Shown here in pieces: positions 27,296 to 37,006 of a DNA stretch of 64,000 nt (positions are counted from its first letter, which is position 1; each line of letters starts with the position of its first letter). This stretch comes from Leminorella richardii (GTDB taxonomy: Bacteria > Pseudomonadota > Gammaproteobacteria > Enterobacterales > Enterobacteriaceae), in assembly GCF_900478135.1 (NCBI RefSeq), contig NZ_LS483470.1, positions 3,649,501-3,713,500 of the forward strand, written 5' to 3'. The notes below the pieces were generated by a model. The model saw only the letters and a list, made by a program, of their open reading frames with translations. It did not search any database and was not told the DNA's origin. The position numbers and the translations under genes were made by a program.

Positions 27296-28549
27296 CTAGG
27301 GCATCAGCTCCGTTCGCCGCGTCTCTTTCCCAAGCCAAATCACTGCCAGCACTGCAATAAGAATTGAGATACAGAACAGGCTGAAAATCAGCGAAATAGA
27401 AGCGTTTACCGCTACCAAATAGCCCACCATCAGTGGCCCAAGAATCCCGCCCACTCGGCCTATGGAAGCCGCCATACCGGTGCCGGTAGCGCGAATTGCC
27501 GTTGGATACTGCTCTGGAGTATAGGCGTACAGCGCACCCCAGGCGCCAAGGTTAAAGAACGACAGCAGCATGCCAAACGTGAGTAACAGGGCCACGGAGT
27601 CGGCCGCGCCAAAGAAATACGCGCAGACAGCCGTCCCGGTCAGATAGACCGCCAGCACAAACTTGCGGCCAACGCGCTCAATCAGCCAGGCGGCGGTAAA
27701 GTAGCCGGGCAGCTGCGCCAGCGTCATGATGAGCACGTACTGGAAGCTTTTCACCAGACTAAAGCCTTTAAGCATCACCACACTCGGCAGCCACAGGAAC
27801 ATGCCGTAGTAAGAAAACACCACACAGAACCAGAGGATCCACAGCATCACGGTGGCGCGTCGGTAGTCCGTGGACCACACCGCCCTCACGTTGTCCAGAA
27901 TGGACGGGCGCCGTTTTTCAGCGGCCATTTCGACATAGCGCGGCGAATCCGGCAGGTGCAGCCGCAGATAGATAGCGTAAAACGCGGGCAGCGCACTGAG
28001 CAGCATCGCCGCACGCCAGCCATAGTCAGGAATAACAAAGTAGGCAATCAGCGCCGCCGCCAGCCAGCCAAAGGCCCAAAAGCTCTCAAGCAGTACAACA
28101 ACGCGCCCCCGCTCGTGAGATGCAACGCTTTCAGACACCAGCGTTGACGCCACCGGTAATTCACCGCCTAGCCCCATGCCGATCACAAAGCGCAGCGCTA
28201 ACAGCGCACCCAGCGTGGACACCAGCGCAGTCAGGCCGCTGCCGACAGAAAACAGCAGCAGCGTCACAATAAAGGCCGACTTTCGCCCGGTTTTATCGGC
28301 CATCACGCCAAACACAAAGGCGCCCACCGCCATGCCGATAGAGTTAACGCTGCCTATCCACCCCAGCTGCTGAGCGGTTAATCCCCAGTCCTGCTTGAGC
28401 GCGGCGAGTAAAAACGACAGCAGGCCGACGTCAAGAGCATCAAACATCCATCCTAGTCCGGCAATGGTCAGCAGCCGACGCTGAGTGACCGCTTTATGCA
28501 TCCCTGCCTTTTGCGTGGTTGTTGAATATGGCACCAGGCGAGCCCCCAT
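27296..28549 (-). CDS. MFS transporter, NiaP/YceI- or AAHS-like
   Basis: 417 residues, 12 predicted membrane segments. MFS motif A is present as GVMADKTGRKSAF and DSPRYVE follows helix 6, as in the sugar-porter and NiaP groups. Start region GLGWMFDALDVGLLSFLLAAL is typical of aromatic-acid or nicotinate carriers. The substrate is uncertain. Monocistronic. Confidence 0.83.
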   Translation of the reverse strand: MGARLVPYSTTTQKAGMHKAVTQRRLLTIAGLGWMFDALDVGLLSFLLAALKQDWGLTAQQLGWIGSVNSIGMAVGAFVFGVMADKTGRKSAFIVTLLLFSVGSGLTALVSTLGALLALRFVIGMGLGGELPVASTLVSESVASHERGRVVVLLESFWAFGWLAAALIAYFVIPDYGWRAAMLLSALPAFYAIYLRLHLPDSPRYVEMAAEKRRPSILDNVRAVWSTDYRRATVMLWILWFCVVFSYYGMFLWLPSVVMLKGFSLVKSFQYVLIMTLAQLPGYFTAAWLIERVGRKFVLAVYLTGTAVCAYFFGAADSVALLLTFGMLLSFFNLGAWGALYAYTPEQYPTAIRATGTGMAASIGRVGGILGPLMVGYLVAVNASISLIFSLFCISILIAVLAVIWLGKETRRTELMP

Positions 28550-28731
28550 ATAGGTAATAGAAGAGGAAAAGCGAGTGATTTTCTTTAGGATAGCCGCACC
28601 AGAAACGCGCGAGGCCTATGTGATAACAGTATACGTCATCATTGACAACACATTTTTCGCCCCGACTTTGTTCACCCTTTGTTCTGTAGTAGTATCCAAA
28701 AAATAATCTTCATCCTCAGAGTTGCGAATTG

Positions 28732-29445
28732 ATGGACCAACTACACCAACACTGGCTGTTTGCCCTTTCGGCACCGATGGCGGCGATGAATCTGGACTAC
28801 GGCGCTACCTATACTGCCCCTAACTTATATCCTAACAGTAAAAAAGTAGATCTTACGGACAGCTGGGATATTGACTCCAAATCCGCCCTTATCGATACCG
28901 TTACCCGCATGGTTGACGACGGTCATGCCGAGAATCTGTCTTCCCCCTACTACCTGTGGCACCGCCTAACGCCCAGTCGCTGGAAAGAATACTGTCTCCA
29001 TCAGGAAGCTGCGCGTCGACCTCTGCTGGAATTTATTGCCAGCACCGCCATGGTGTGTGGCGACGGAGGTATCCGCGCTTGGGATCTTAGCCGAATGGGC
29101 TTTTTATGCCGCATTGGTGTCCTTAACGGCTGGCTGACCGAAGAGGAAAGCCTGTGGTTTCAAAGCCGCATTGCCCGTCGCGCGCGCCACTACTACGCAA
29201 ACTGGCAGACCTACGCGTCAGGCTTTATCATCGGTCGCTCTTACTGGCTGTCGCTGAGAGAAGAAGACCCTACGCTTAAGCCCTGTGCTCTCAACAATCA
29301 AGGGCTACAGGCCAGCAATGTGAACGTATGCAATCGGCTTCTGGGCGGAGAAGACAGCCCCTATCAGCGTCTTCCCTGGGATATTGATATGGAACAGATA
29401 GACATGGAAAAGCCTGATTCTCTGGCGGAGGTCGATTGGCAATGA
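28732..29445 (+). CDS. DUF1266 protein (YbeU/YbeR-like)
   Basis: 237 residues. The family-like core is AWDLSRMGFLCRIGVLNGWLTEEESLWFQSRIARRARHYYANWQTYASGFIIGRSYW. In E. coli, DUF1266 genes ybeU and ybeR lie in the djlB/djlC/hscC cluster, and here the next gene is a J-domain protein, so a link to that chaperone system is inferred. ATG at 28732 is preferred over TTG at 28729. The stop overlaps the next start (ATGA). Confidence 0.75.
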   Translation: MDQLHQHWLFALSAPMAAMNLDYGATYTAPNLYPNSKKVDLTDSWDIDSKSALIDTVTRMVDDGHAENLSSPYYLWHRLTPSRWKEYCLHQEAARRPLLEFIASTAMVCGDGGIRAWDLSRMGFLCRIGVLNGWLTEEESLWFQSRIARRARHYYANWQTYASGFIIGRSYWLSLREEDPTLKPCALNNQGLQASNVNVCNRLLGGEDSPYQRLPWDIDMEQIDMEKPDSLAEVDWQ

Positions 29446-32162
29446 GTCTGAACTGCTGGGAAATTTTGGGCATTGAGCCAACTGACGACAGAGATGCTAT
29501 TCGCGACGCCTACCGCAAAAAGCTGCCGGAGCACCATCCAGAAAAAGATCCTGAGGGATTCAAAAACCTCCGATTGGCTTATGAAGAGGCCAATAAAAAC
29601 GCGCAGGCCGCTTTTAAGCCCGTGTCCGTACGTGTCGAGACGCCTACGTCGCTAAAAGATCTCGCTCAAGATCAAGACAAAGAAAACGGTGAAACTCAGG
29701 CAGGTTCCGCATCCAATAAGCAACCTTCTGAAATCGATAGCGTGCTGGAAGCCCTTAGCCAACTGCTTCAAGCGCCGGAAAAGCGCTATGAGCCGCTGGC
29801 GTGGCACGAGTTTATCCAACATCTGGATAGCCACTCTATCAGCGTTGTCAATCAGCTGTGCTGGCCGCTGCTGGACGTATTGGAGGACGCCGAGAATATT
29901 TCTAAAACCTGCGCGCGCCTGCTCTCCGAGCGGCTGCGCTGGAAGCAGCGCCTTAGTGAGCTGTCCGGCGAGCGGATGGAACTCGTCGAGCGTTATCTCA
30001 ACTTTCTGGATAAAGACGACTTCTTTGACATGACGCAGCTGTCGAGCCTGCCTCTGGCAGCTCAAGATGCGATCGTCAGCCATATCGAAACCATTCACTA
30101 TCTGTTCTGGGAGCGACCAACGTGGATGCTCAGCGCCTATCTGGATCAGCACCACGCCGTATACTGGCCGGACTCACCCGAGCTGATGCTGCTTCGCTGT
30201 CGCTGGTACACCCATGCCGGAATTGCCGACGAAGGGTTAATGGCCTATAGCCTGCGGCAGATGACCAACAATCCAGAAGATATTGACTGGCTCTGGCTTT
30301 ATGCCTCGCAGTGCGCCCTGTGTGGTCACAACGAGCGAGCTCTGCCGTTCTGGATCCGCCTGCACGACATGGAAAGCCACGCAGGTTCAGAGGCTTGGCT
30401 GCTTTCCTGGAGTCAGGAATTTGCGCCGGAAAGGCTGCCTCTGCTGATACAGGCACTGGATCGCCCCCAATACCCCAGCCCGCAGAGCATTACTGCCGAC
30501 TCACCGGCGCAAAGCTATCTGACCCGTGTACAAACGGGCAAAACACTGCTGCGCTGGAGTGAAGCCTCTTTACTCAATTTGCCGCCAGTCGCTGCCGACT
30601 ACGTTCTTTGGCGAACAACCGAAAGCCCTCAGACTGCTATTTTGCGCCACCTTATCGCCGAAAACGGCAGCGATCCGCTGCTGCGCCTGTATCGCCACGC
30701 TGCGATGCTGCACCTTGGCGACGAAGCTCTGCTACAGCAGATTATTGATGAACCACTCCCTGACAGCCCGCTGGACGCGTTTATCCTCCGCGAGCTTCAG
30801 CGTCAGGCAGAAGAAAACCGAAGCTGGCTGCAAACATCGAATGTCATTGCCGCTTTTACCCAGTGGCTGTTTAGCGAAGCCTCAGAACCAGTACCTGAGC
30901 TGTTTGCCGACAAGGAGGGTGACGCTTTCCTACAGGCGTTGAGCTGGATACGCCGCTGCCCTTGGCTGAGTGAATCTCAGTTAAGAAAGCTGACGGAAAG
31001 CGAGGCGTTTGGTGGAAACCTAGACATCGTAACTGATTGGATCAGCTTCATTACCCTGAGTAACAGCAAACCGCTGCCCGCTCGTAATCAGAATGAATAC
31101 GACTGGGAGTGGGCTCGTAAACGCTATGCGCTGGTATTGCTGTTGGAAACGCCGGCTGAAGCACTGCCGATGCTGCACCGCGTGCGCGATCTTACCGTTG
31201 AGGCAGATCACCCGCTGTACGTGCTGTGGCACCGAGTATCAACGCTCAGCGATGACAAAGTATCGTTGATTGATCAGTACCGCGACGGTCTTAATCTGTC
31301 TAACATTCTGGAATATCACTCATGGACGCGCCTGCCCATTACGCCGGAGCAGTATCTCGCCAACGATCAAACAACGACGTCCTACTCGGCTGACCACTTC
31401 TACCTCAGCAGCGCCACGTGGCGCGATCGCATCTGGCGATCGAACAACTATCACCAGCTGGTGTTCTACGCGGCCTGCGCCTACTGTGGCCACAATAGCC
31501 CGGTTGAGCGCTTTACCAAGATCATGCAAGAGCTGGATCTGAACAAAGAGCAGGAAACCGCCATGCGCGACGCGCTGATTGGGCTCAAGCCCTATGCGTT
31601 TGCGCAAAACGTTCGCCACCCGACGCTGCTGATTTTGCTAAACGAAACCGTCGCGCTGCGTAAAAACGAAGGCTATTCAATGCCTCCTGAACGACAAAAA
31701 GTGCTGTCTGACTGCATGCTTAATGAAAAAGAGGACATCACGCTACGTCTGGCGGCAAAGCTGTTACTTCAAGAAGCGCGTCTGAGAAATACCCGCTCAG
31801 GGGCGAACAAAAAGCCCAGTCGGTTCTGGCAGTTCTGGCGTTTTAATACACGCCTCTGTCGCAGCGGCTATCTGGCACAAACCGTTGTCGGTACGCTCGC
31901 CGCCTACTTTATCTCCGCGGCCGCCATCAGCCTCTCCTCTGACATCGACGGACAGTTTCTGTTCGCCATTATGCTCCTGTTCAACTGCATTAGCGCCAAC
32001 GTCAGACGGATTAACGACATCGGGCTCAGCCTGTTTCCCGCCGCTGGCCTGTTTATTCTGATTTCTGTTCTTTCCCCGGCAGCCTTACTTTTACTGCTAA
32101 TACCGGGGACATCGTCATCCACCTACGCCGGCCCACCGCCGCAAAGGTGGTTTAATCTCTGA
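29442..32162 (+). CDS. Large DjlB/DjlC-like J-domain membrane protein
   Basis: 906 residues. N-terminal J-like domain (residues 1-55: CWEILGIEPTDDRDAIRDAYRKKLPEHHPEKDPEGFKNLRLAYEEA) with HPE at 32-34 in place of HPD, as in E. coli DjlC-type cochaperones of HscC. A long helical middle (about 90-780) looks like TPR/SEL1-like helices (repeated LYRHAAML, FYAACAYCG). The C-terminus (about 800-895) has three or four membrane segments and NVRRINDIGLS, reminiscent of DUF805. It is translationally coupled to the DUF1266 gene. Its probable Hsp70 partner, hscC, lies about 18 kb away at 50604. Confidence 0.82.
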   Translation: MSLNCWEILGIEPTDDRDAIRDAYRKKLPEHHPEKDPEGFKNLRLAYEEANKNAQAAFKPVSVRVETPTSLKDLAQDQDKENGETQAGSASNKQPSEIDSVLEALSQLLQAPEKRYEPLAWHEFIQHLDSHSISVVNQLCWPLLDVLEDAENISKTCARLLSERLRWKQRLSELSGERMELVERYLNFLDKDDFFDMTQLSSLPLAAQDAIVSHIETIHYLFWERPTWMLSAYLDQHHAVYWPDSPELMLLRCRWYTHAGIADEGLMAYSLRQMTNNPEDIDWLWLYASQCALCGHNERALPFWIRLHDMESHAGSEAWLLSWSQEFAPERLPLLIQALDRPQYPSPQSITADSPAQSYLTRVQTGKTLLRWSEASLLNLPPVAADYVLWRTTESPQTAILRHLIAENGSDPLLRLYRHAAMLHLGDEALLQQIIDEPLPDSPLDAFILRELQRQAEENRSWLQTSNVIAAFTQWLFSEASEPVPELFADKEGDAFLQALSWIRRCPWLSESQLRKLTESEAFGGNLDIVTDWISFITLSNSKPLPARNQNEYDWEWARKRYALVLLLETPAEALPMLHRVRDLTVEADHPLYVLWHRVSTLSDDKVSLIDQYRDGLNLSNILEYHSWTRLPITPEQYLANDQTTTSYSADHFYLSSATWRDRIWRSNNYHQLVFYAACAYCGHNSPVERFTKIMQELDLNKEQETAMRDALIGLKPYAFAQNVRHPTLLILLNETVALRKNEGYSMPPERQKVLSDCMLNEKEDITLRLAAKLLLQEARLRNTRSGANKKPSRFWQFWRFNTRLCRSGYLAQTVVGTLAAYFISAAAISLSSDIDGQFLFAIMLLFNCISANVRRINDIGLSLFPAAGLFILISVLSPAALLLLLIPGTSSSTYAGPPPQRWFNL

Positions 32163-32203
32163 CCTAAAACAGTCCTGACGCTGTCAGGAAAGCGAGGCGC
32201 CCG

Positions 32204-33283
32204 ATGAGAAAAACGTACAGAATTGCCGCCATTCCCGGCGACGGTATCGGCAAAGAAGTGTTACCGGAGGGCATCCGCGTACTGCAAGCGGCAGCCAAAC
32301 GTTGGGATCTCGACCTCTCTTTCGAGACCTTTGAGTGGGCCAGCTGCGACTACTACGAGCAGCACCAGAAGATGATGCCGGACGACTGGTTTGAGATCTT
32401 AAAGCCGTTCGACGCCATCTACTTCGGCGCAGTCGGCTGGCCAGATCGGGTGCCGGACCATATTTCTCTCTGGGGCTCGCTGCTGAAGTTTCGACGCGAG
32501 TTCGATCAGTACGTCAACCTCAGGCCGGTTCGGCTGTTCCCCGGCGTGCCCTGCCCGCTGGCGAATAAAAAGCCCGGCGACATCGATTTCTACGTGGTGC
32601 GAGAGAACACCGAAGGGGAGTATTCCTCCCTCGGCGGCCGCATGTTTGAAGGCACTGACCGCGAATTTGTGGTGCAGGAATCCATCTTCAGCCGCCACGG
32701 CGTCGACCGCATTCTGAAGTTCGCCTTTGAACTGGCGCAAACTCGCCCGAGAAAGCTTCTGACCTCGGCCACCAAGTCCAACGGCATGGCGATCAGCATG
32801 CCCTACTGGGACGAGCGTCTGGCGCTGATGGCGAAAAACTATCCGGAGATCCGCTGGGACAAACAGCACATCGATATTCTCTGCGCCCGCTTTGTGCTGA
32901 ACCCGGAGCGCTTTGACGTGGTAGTGGCCTCCAACCTGTTCGGCGACATCCTTTCCGACCTCGGCCCGGCCTGCGCGGGTACCATCGGCATCGCGCCGTC
33001 GGCCAACATCAACCCGGAGCGTAACTTCCCGTCGATGTTTGAACCGGTACACGGTTCAGCGCCTGACATCTACGGCCAGAACATCGCCAACCCCATAGCC
33101 ACTGTCTGGACCGGCGCTATGATGCTGGACTTCCTTGGCGACGGCGACGAACGCTACCGCGCCGCCCACGATGGCATTCTCCACGCCATCGAGCAGACCA
33201 TTGCCAGCGGCCCCAAAACTCGCGACCTTGGAGGAAAAGCCTCCACTCAGGACGTTGGCAAAGCGATCGCCGAGCTGTTATAG
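32204..33283 (+). CDS. dmlA: D-malate / tartrate dehydrogenase (decarboxylating)
   Basis: 359-residue beta-decarboxylating dehydrogenase, very similar to E. coli DmlA through its length: IAAIPGDGIGKEVLPEGIRVLQAAA, ISLWGSLLKFRREFDQYVNLRPVRLFPGVPCPLA, YVVRENTEGEYSSLGGR, DILCARFVLNPERFDVVVASNLFGDILSDLGPA, FEPVHGSAPDIYG. It oxidises D-malate to pyruvate and CO2 with NAD, metal ligated by the two Asp of LFGDILSD. No dmlR is adjacent. GAGG precedes the ATG. Confidence 0.93.
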   Translation: MRKTYRIAAIPGDGIGKEVLPEGIRVLQAAAKRWDLDLSFETFEWASCDYYEQHQKMMPDDWFEILKPFDAIYFGAVGWPDRVPDHISLWGSLLKFRREFDQYVNLRPVRLFPGVPCPLANKKPGDIDFYVVRENTEGEYSSLGGRMFEGTDREFVVQESIFSRHGVDRILKFAFELAQTRPRKLLTSATKSNGMAISMPYWDERLALMAKNYPEIRWDKQHIDILCARFVLNPERFDVVVASNLFGDILSDLGPACAGTIGIAPSANINPERNFPSMFEPVHGSAPDIYGQNIANPIATVWTGAMMLDFLGDGDERYRAAHDGILHAIEQTIASGPKTRDLGGKASTQDVGKAIAELL

Positions 33284-33611
33284 GGCTCACAGCGCCGTCG
33301 GATTGGGATGGGCTATTCTTAGTGGATAATCTGAGAGTGATGACAAATCCATTAAATCAACTTCAGAGGATATTCCGGCCGAAAATACAACATACTTATA
33401 TCACCATCGTGCTCGGCCGGAAGAGCGCCTGTATTTGAGCCCAGAGAGCGGCGGGCATAGCCTTCCTACGGGCACTTCGTTGGCTTACGCCAAGTCGGCC
33501 CCAACGGAAGACTCTCCCGCCGTTTGATTCCGCTGACTTTAATTCAAGACCTTTGTCAGCAATCTGGACCACTGTTAGCGAATAGCCTTAATTTCAAACG
33601 GAGGTCTTTTC
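33284..33611. other. Highly structured intergenic region upstream of gabD
   Basis: 328 bases with no gene but three successive inverted repeats. (1) TTCCGGCCGA (33373-33382) / TCGGCCGGAA (33413-33422). (2) A 74-base nested hairpin: CGGCGGG (33449-33455), CTTCC (33462-33466), GGGC (33470-33473) and TTGGC (33480-33484), loop TTAC, then GCCAA, GCCC, GGAAG and CCCGCCG (33516-33522). (3) GCTGAC (33532-33537) / GTCAGC (33555-33560). It could be a leader RNA, a small RNA or a repetitive palindromic element. GGAGG before the gabD ATG lies outside the stems. Confidence 0.65.
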
Positions 33612-35060
33612 ATGCAGTTAAGCGATCCTGCGCTGTTTAAACAGCACGCGTTTATCAACGGCATCTGGCTTTCTGCCGCGAGCCAAAAAAGCCTCGACGT
33701 CACCAATCCAGCTACCGGCGAACGGCTCGGTCAGGTTCCCGATATGGATGAAAACGACACGCTGCTGGCCGTTGAAGCCGCTAGGCTGGCTCTGATCGGT
33801 TGGCGAGCGCTGCCCGCTCAGCGTCGTGCCGCCCTGCTGCGAGACTGGTTTGAGCTGATGTTAGCCCACAGCAAAGACCTCGCTATGATAATGACGCTGG
33901 AGCAGGGAAAGCCGCTGGCCGAAGCGGAAGGCGAGATCCGCTACGCCGCCTCGTTTATTGAGTGGTTTGCGGAGCAGGCCAAGCGCACGAATGGCGAAGT
34001 CATCCCCTCTCCGTCACCGGATCGTCGGCTCATGGTCATAAAACAGCCGGTCGGCGTGTGTGCCGCCATTACGCCGTGGAACTTCCCTTCCGCCATGATT
34101 ACCCGCAAGGCCGCGCCCGCGCTGGCGGCGGGCTGCACCATGGTTATTCGCCCCGCCTCCGAAACGCCCTTCTCGGCGCTGGCAATGGCGGAACTGGCCT
34201 CTCGCGCCGGCATCCCTGCGGGCGTCATCAACGTAATAACCGGGCGTTCTGGCCCCATCGGCGGTGTGCTGACAACGCACCCGGAAGTACGCAAGCTGAC
34301 CTTTACCGGCTCAACAGAAGTCGGACGGCTGCTGATGCGCCAGTGCGCCGACAGCGTAAAAAAGCTATCTCTTGAACTGGGCGGCAACGCGCCGTTTATC
34401 GTCTTTGACGACGCGGATCTCGAGGCGGCGGTAGAAGGCGCCATTGCCGCCAAGTTTCGCAACGGCGGGCAAACCTGCGTATGCGCCAACCGCTTTTACA
34501 TCCAGCGCGGCATCTATCCAAAATTTACCGGCCTTTTCACGCAAAGAGTGCGAGAGCTCAACGTTGGCAACGGCCTGCACGAGGGCGTTGATATCGGGCC
34601 GTTGATTAACGCCAGTGCGGTAGAAAAAGTGAACGAGCTGGTAGCAGACGCCGTCTCCCGAGGCGCTCACGTGCTGACGGGTAATACTCCCCACCCGCTG
34701 GGCGGCAACTTTATGGTGCCGACGGTACTCGGCAACGTGCGCCCCGGCTCTCGCGTGCTGGAGGAAGAAATCTTTGGCCCCGTCGCCCCGCTGGTGGTGT
34801 TTGACGACGAAGAGGAATCCGTCAAGCTGGCAAACGACACCATCTACGGTCTGGCGGCCTACTTTTACAGCCAAAACGCCGCCCGCCTGTGGCGCGTGGG
34901 CGAGGCGCTGGAATACGGCATGGTGGGCATCAATACCGGGCTGATTTCCAACGAAGTCGCCCCGTTCGGCGGCGTCAAGCAGTCCGGCCTCGGTCGCGAA
35001 GGCTCCGCGCACGGCATTGATGAGTATTTGGAGATGAAGTATTTGTGTCAGGGGGTTTGA
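33612..35060 (+). CDS. gabD: Succinate-semialdehyde dehydrogenase (NADP)
   Basis: 482 residues, same length as E. coli GabD and similar throughout. PWNFPSAMITRKAAPALAAGCTMV, FTGSTEVGRLLM, catalytic Glu in LELGGNAPFIVFDDAD and catalytic Cys in FRNGGQTCVCANRFY are all present. It oxidises succinate semialdehyde to succinate. No gabT or gabP is adjacent, so it is a stand-alone unit, preceded by the structured region and followed by a terminator. Confidence 0.93.
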   Translation: MQLSDPALFKQHAFINGIWLSAASQKSLDVTNPATGERLGQVPDMDENDTLLAVEAARLALIGWRALPAQRRAALLRDWFELMLAHSKDLAMIMTLEQGKPLAEAEGEIRYAASFIEWFAEQAKRTNGEVIPSPSPDRRLMVIKQPVGVCAAITPWNFPSAMITRKAAPALAAGCTMVIRPASETPFSALAMAELASRAGIPAGVINVITGRSGPIGGVLTTHPEVRKLTFTGSTEVGRLLMRQCADSVKKLSLELGGNAPFIVFDDADLEAAVEGAIAAKFRNGGQTCVCANRFYIQRGIYPKFTGLFTQRVRELNVGNGLHEGVDIGPLINASAVEKVNELVADAVSRGAHVLTGNTPHPLGGNFMVPTVLGNVRPGSRVLEEEIFGPVAPLVVFDDEEESVKLANDTIYGLAAYFYSQNAARLWRVGEALEYGMVGINTGLISNEVAPFGGVKQSGLGREGSAHGIDEYLEMKYLCQGV

Positions 35061-35093
35061 AGTTACCCCCATGTAGCTCAAAAATGGGTACTC

Positions 35094-35124
35094 TGACCGC
35101 TGTAGGCTCGTGCCTTGGCGGTCA
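35094..35124 (+). terminator. Terminator of gabD
   Basis: TGACCGC (35094-35100) pairs with GCGGTCA (35118-35124), with a small inner GGC/GCC stem, followed by TTTTATTTTT. Confidence 0.75.
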
Positions 35125-35342
35125 TTTTATTTTTCTATTTCCCACGTTTTGCGATCCATTTCCAGACTCTGCATTTCTTTTTCTATCAAAGTATCTATAT
35201 CTATAGGTCTCCTCCTAGGAAGCAGTTAGCATCAAAGGGGAAGCTTACACACTCAGCGCTCAAGGATGATCTTTATATCCAACGCATATAAATCTATAAT
35301 AATAGGAGTTATCTTAAAAATTTCATTATAAACACCATTATT

Positions 35343-35660
35343 ATGGATTTATCAATCAAGAAGCCCAGTGAAATAGTCAAACTTCTGTGTGAGCGTTTAC
35401 GTAAGGAACGCATCACTCTACAGATGACTCAGTCTGATGTGGCAGTCAGAGCAGGTGTGGGCGTCAATACCGTTTCCAATCTGGAATCGGGCCGAAACAT
35501 TAGTTTTGAAAGTCTCGTAAGAGTGGCGATGGTCTTGGGCCGTAGCAAAGAGCTGGAAGCGTTATTCAAACCAAAGCTAGAGAGCCTCGACGACCTTCGT
35601 CGTTATGAAAAGAATGTAAGTCGCCAGCGTATAAAAAAGAGGAACCCGCATGATAAATAG
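35343..35660 (+). CDS. HipB-type XRE antitoxin
   Basis: 105 residues with an HTH_3 domain (about 20-75: RITLQMTQSDVAVRAGVGVNTVSNLESGRNISFESLVRVAMVLG). The C-terminal tail is basic (RQRIKKRNPHDK). It overlaps the downstream HipA-like kinase by 11 bases, the usual hipBA arrangement, and should repress the operon from the AT-rich upstream region (35215-35340). Confidence 0.85.
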   Translation: MDLSIKKPSEIVKLLCERLRKERITLQMTQSDVAVRAGVGVNTVSNLESGRNISFESLVRVAMVLGRSKELEALFKPKLESLDDLRRYEKNVSRQRIKKRNPHDK

Positions 35661-36912
35661 TGTCGACGTTTACTACGAAGGATGGGGTGAACATTGGCTC
35701 TGGGGAACCCTTGCAAGCACAACGGCTTTAACCGGACGGCCTCTGATTCTGTTTGAATATAGCCAGACTGCAATTGAGAAAGATCTTGAGCTTTCTGCCC
35801 TAACTTTGCCGTTAGAAGGTCAGCGGCTACGCCGAGATTTCCCAACACATCAGATGGGGCTGCCCGGACCGGTTTATGATTCCCTACCTGATGGCTGGGG
35901 AATGCTGCTGATGGATCGGCTATTCAAACAGCGCGGATTGAATATCGCCCGCATTAGCCCTCTGGATAGACTGACGTATATTGGCAGCAATGCAATGGGA
36001 GCCATGACGTTTGTCCCCGCCCAGCCGGAGACGCTACCTGTAACAGAAGATATTCCGATTAGTCAGCTCGCTTCTGAAGTGCAGGAATTTCTTGATGGTG
36101 AAGGGGGAAAATTCTTATACAGGCTTCTTCAAATGGGAGGATCCCCGCAGGGCGCACGCCCAAAGGCGCTGCTGTATCGCGATATAGCAAGCAGTCGTTT
36201 CACTACCTCATCAATCGCAGGCCAGGAACCATGGCTAATCAAGTTCCCAGCCAGACAGGAGCACCCCGAAGTTTGCGCCATTGAAATGATATATGCTCAC
36301 TGCCTGCGTGAATGCGGCATTCCTACTTCGGAAACCGAATATTTTGAACTGCCTAATGGACTATCGGCATTCGCGACAAAAAGGTTTGATAGGCATCTGG
36401 GTATGCGGGTTCCGATGCAAAGTCTTGCCGCTTTCACTGGCGCAGATTATCAGATTGCCGGATCGCTGGACTACACCAGCTTTTTACGAGCAACGCAGAT
36501 ATGTACCAATGACGTGAGTGAGAAAATACGCGCCTTTGAACGTGTCGTTTTTAACGTGATCTTCAATAACCGGGACGACCACCCTAAAAACTTTGCGTAT
36601 ATTATGTCTTCAAGCGGTGAATGGGCGCTGGCTCCCGCCTTTGATGTTACATATTGCGACGGCCCCGGCGGATATCATCAAATGGACGTGATGGGAGAAG
36701 CGCTCAATATCAGCCGTGAGCAGATAGTCAAACTGGGTACACAAGAAGCCGAACTTTCAGAGCCTGAAGTAAGTCAGATCGTTGAGCGAATATCTGATGT
36801 CGCCGCTGGGTTCACCAAAAAGGCCAGAGCCATACTTCCGGGGGGAATCACCCACAATACGCTTGACTACATCCAGTCCCAGATTGATTGTAATATCAAT
36901 CGGCTGCGGTAG
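35650..36912 (+). CDS. HipA-family serine/threonine kinase toxin
   Basis: 420 residues. N-terminal HipA_N (EGWGEHWLWGTL; LPDGWGMLLMDRLFKQRG), a glycine-rich loop QMGGSPQGARPKALL (about residues 161-175), catalytic-loop NNRDDHPKNFAY (near 310) and metal-binding AFDVTYC (near 333). HipA kinases phosphorylate tRNA synthetases and induce dormancy; the target here is unknown. It appears intact and full length with its antitoxin. Confidence 0.88.
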   Translation: MINSVDVYYEGWGEHWLWGTLASTTALTGRPLILFEYSQTAIEKDLELSALTLPLEGQRLRRDFPTHQMGLPGPVYDSLPDGWGMLLMDRLFKQRGLNIARISPLDRLTYIGSNAMGAMTFVPAQPETLPVTEDIPISQLASEVQEFLDGEGGKFLYRLLQMGGSPQGARPKALLYRDIASSRFTTSSIAGQEPWLIKFPARQEHPEVCAIEMIYAHCLRECGIPTSETEYFELPNGLSAFATKRFDRHLGMRVPMQSLAAFTGADYQIAGSLDYTSFLRATQICTNDVSEKIRAFERVVFNVIFNNRDDHPKNFAYIMSSSGEWALAPAFDVTYCDGPGGYHQMDVMGEALNISREQIVKLGTQEAELSEPEVSQIVERISDVAAGFTKKARAILPGGITHNTLDYIQSQIDCNINRLR

Positions 36913-36966
36913 AGACTGTTAGCGTTCTGATTCATTCAGCCAGCGATTTTATAACGTTATTTAAAA

Positions 36967-36986
36967 GCGCCTGTACAAACAGGCGC
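36967..36986. terminator. Hairpin between convergent hipA and permease genes
   Basis: GCGCCTGT (36967-36974) pairs with ACAGGCGC (36979-36986), loop ACAA. On the minus strand CTTTTAAA follows, so it terminates the leftward adenine operon and possibly hipBA. Confidence 0.7.
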
Positions 36987-37006
36987 CTCTAGTCTCAATA
37001 TCGTTC

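Noticed and set aside
32399..33052. 217-codon leftward frame opposite dmlA
   Set aside because: Antisense to a near-identical DmlA; no independent support.
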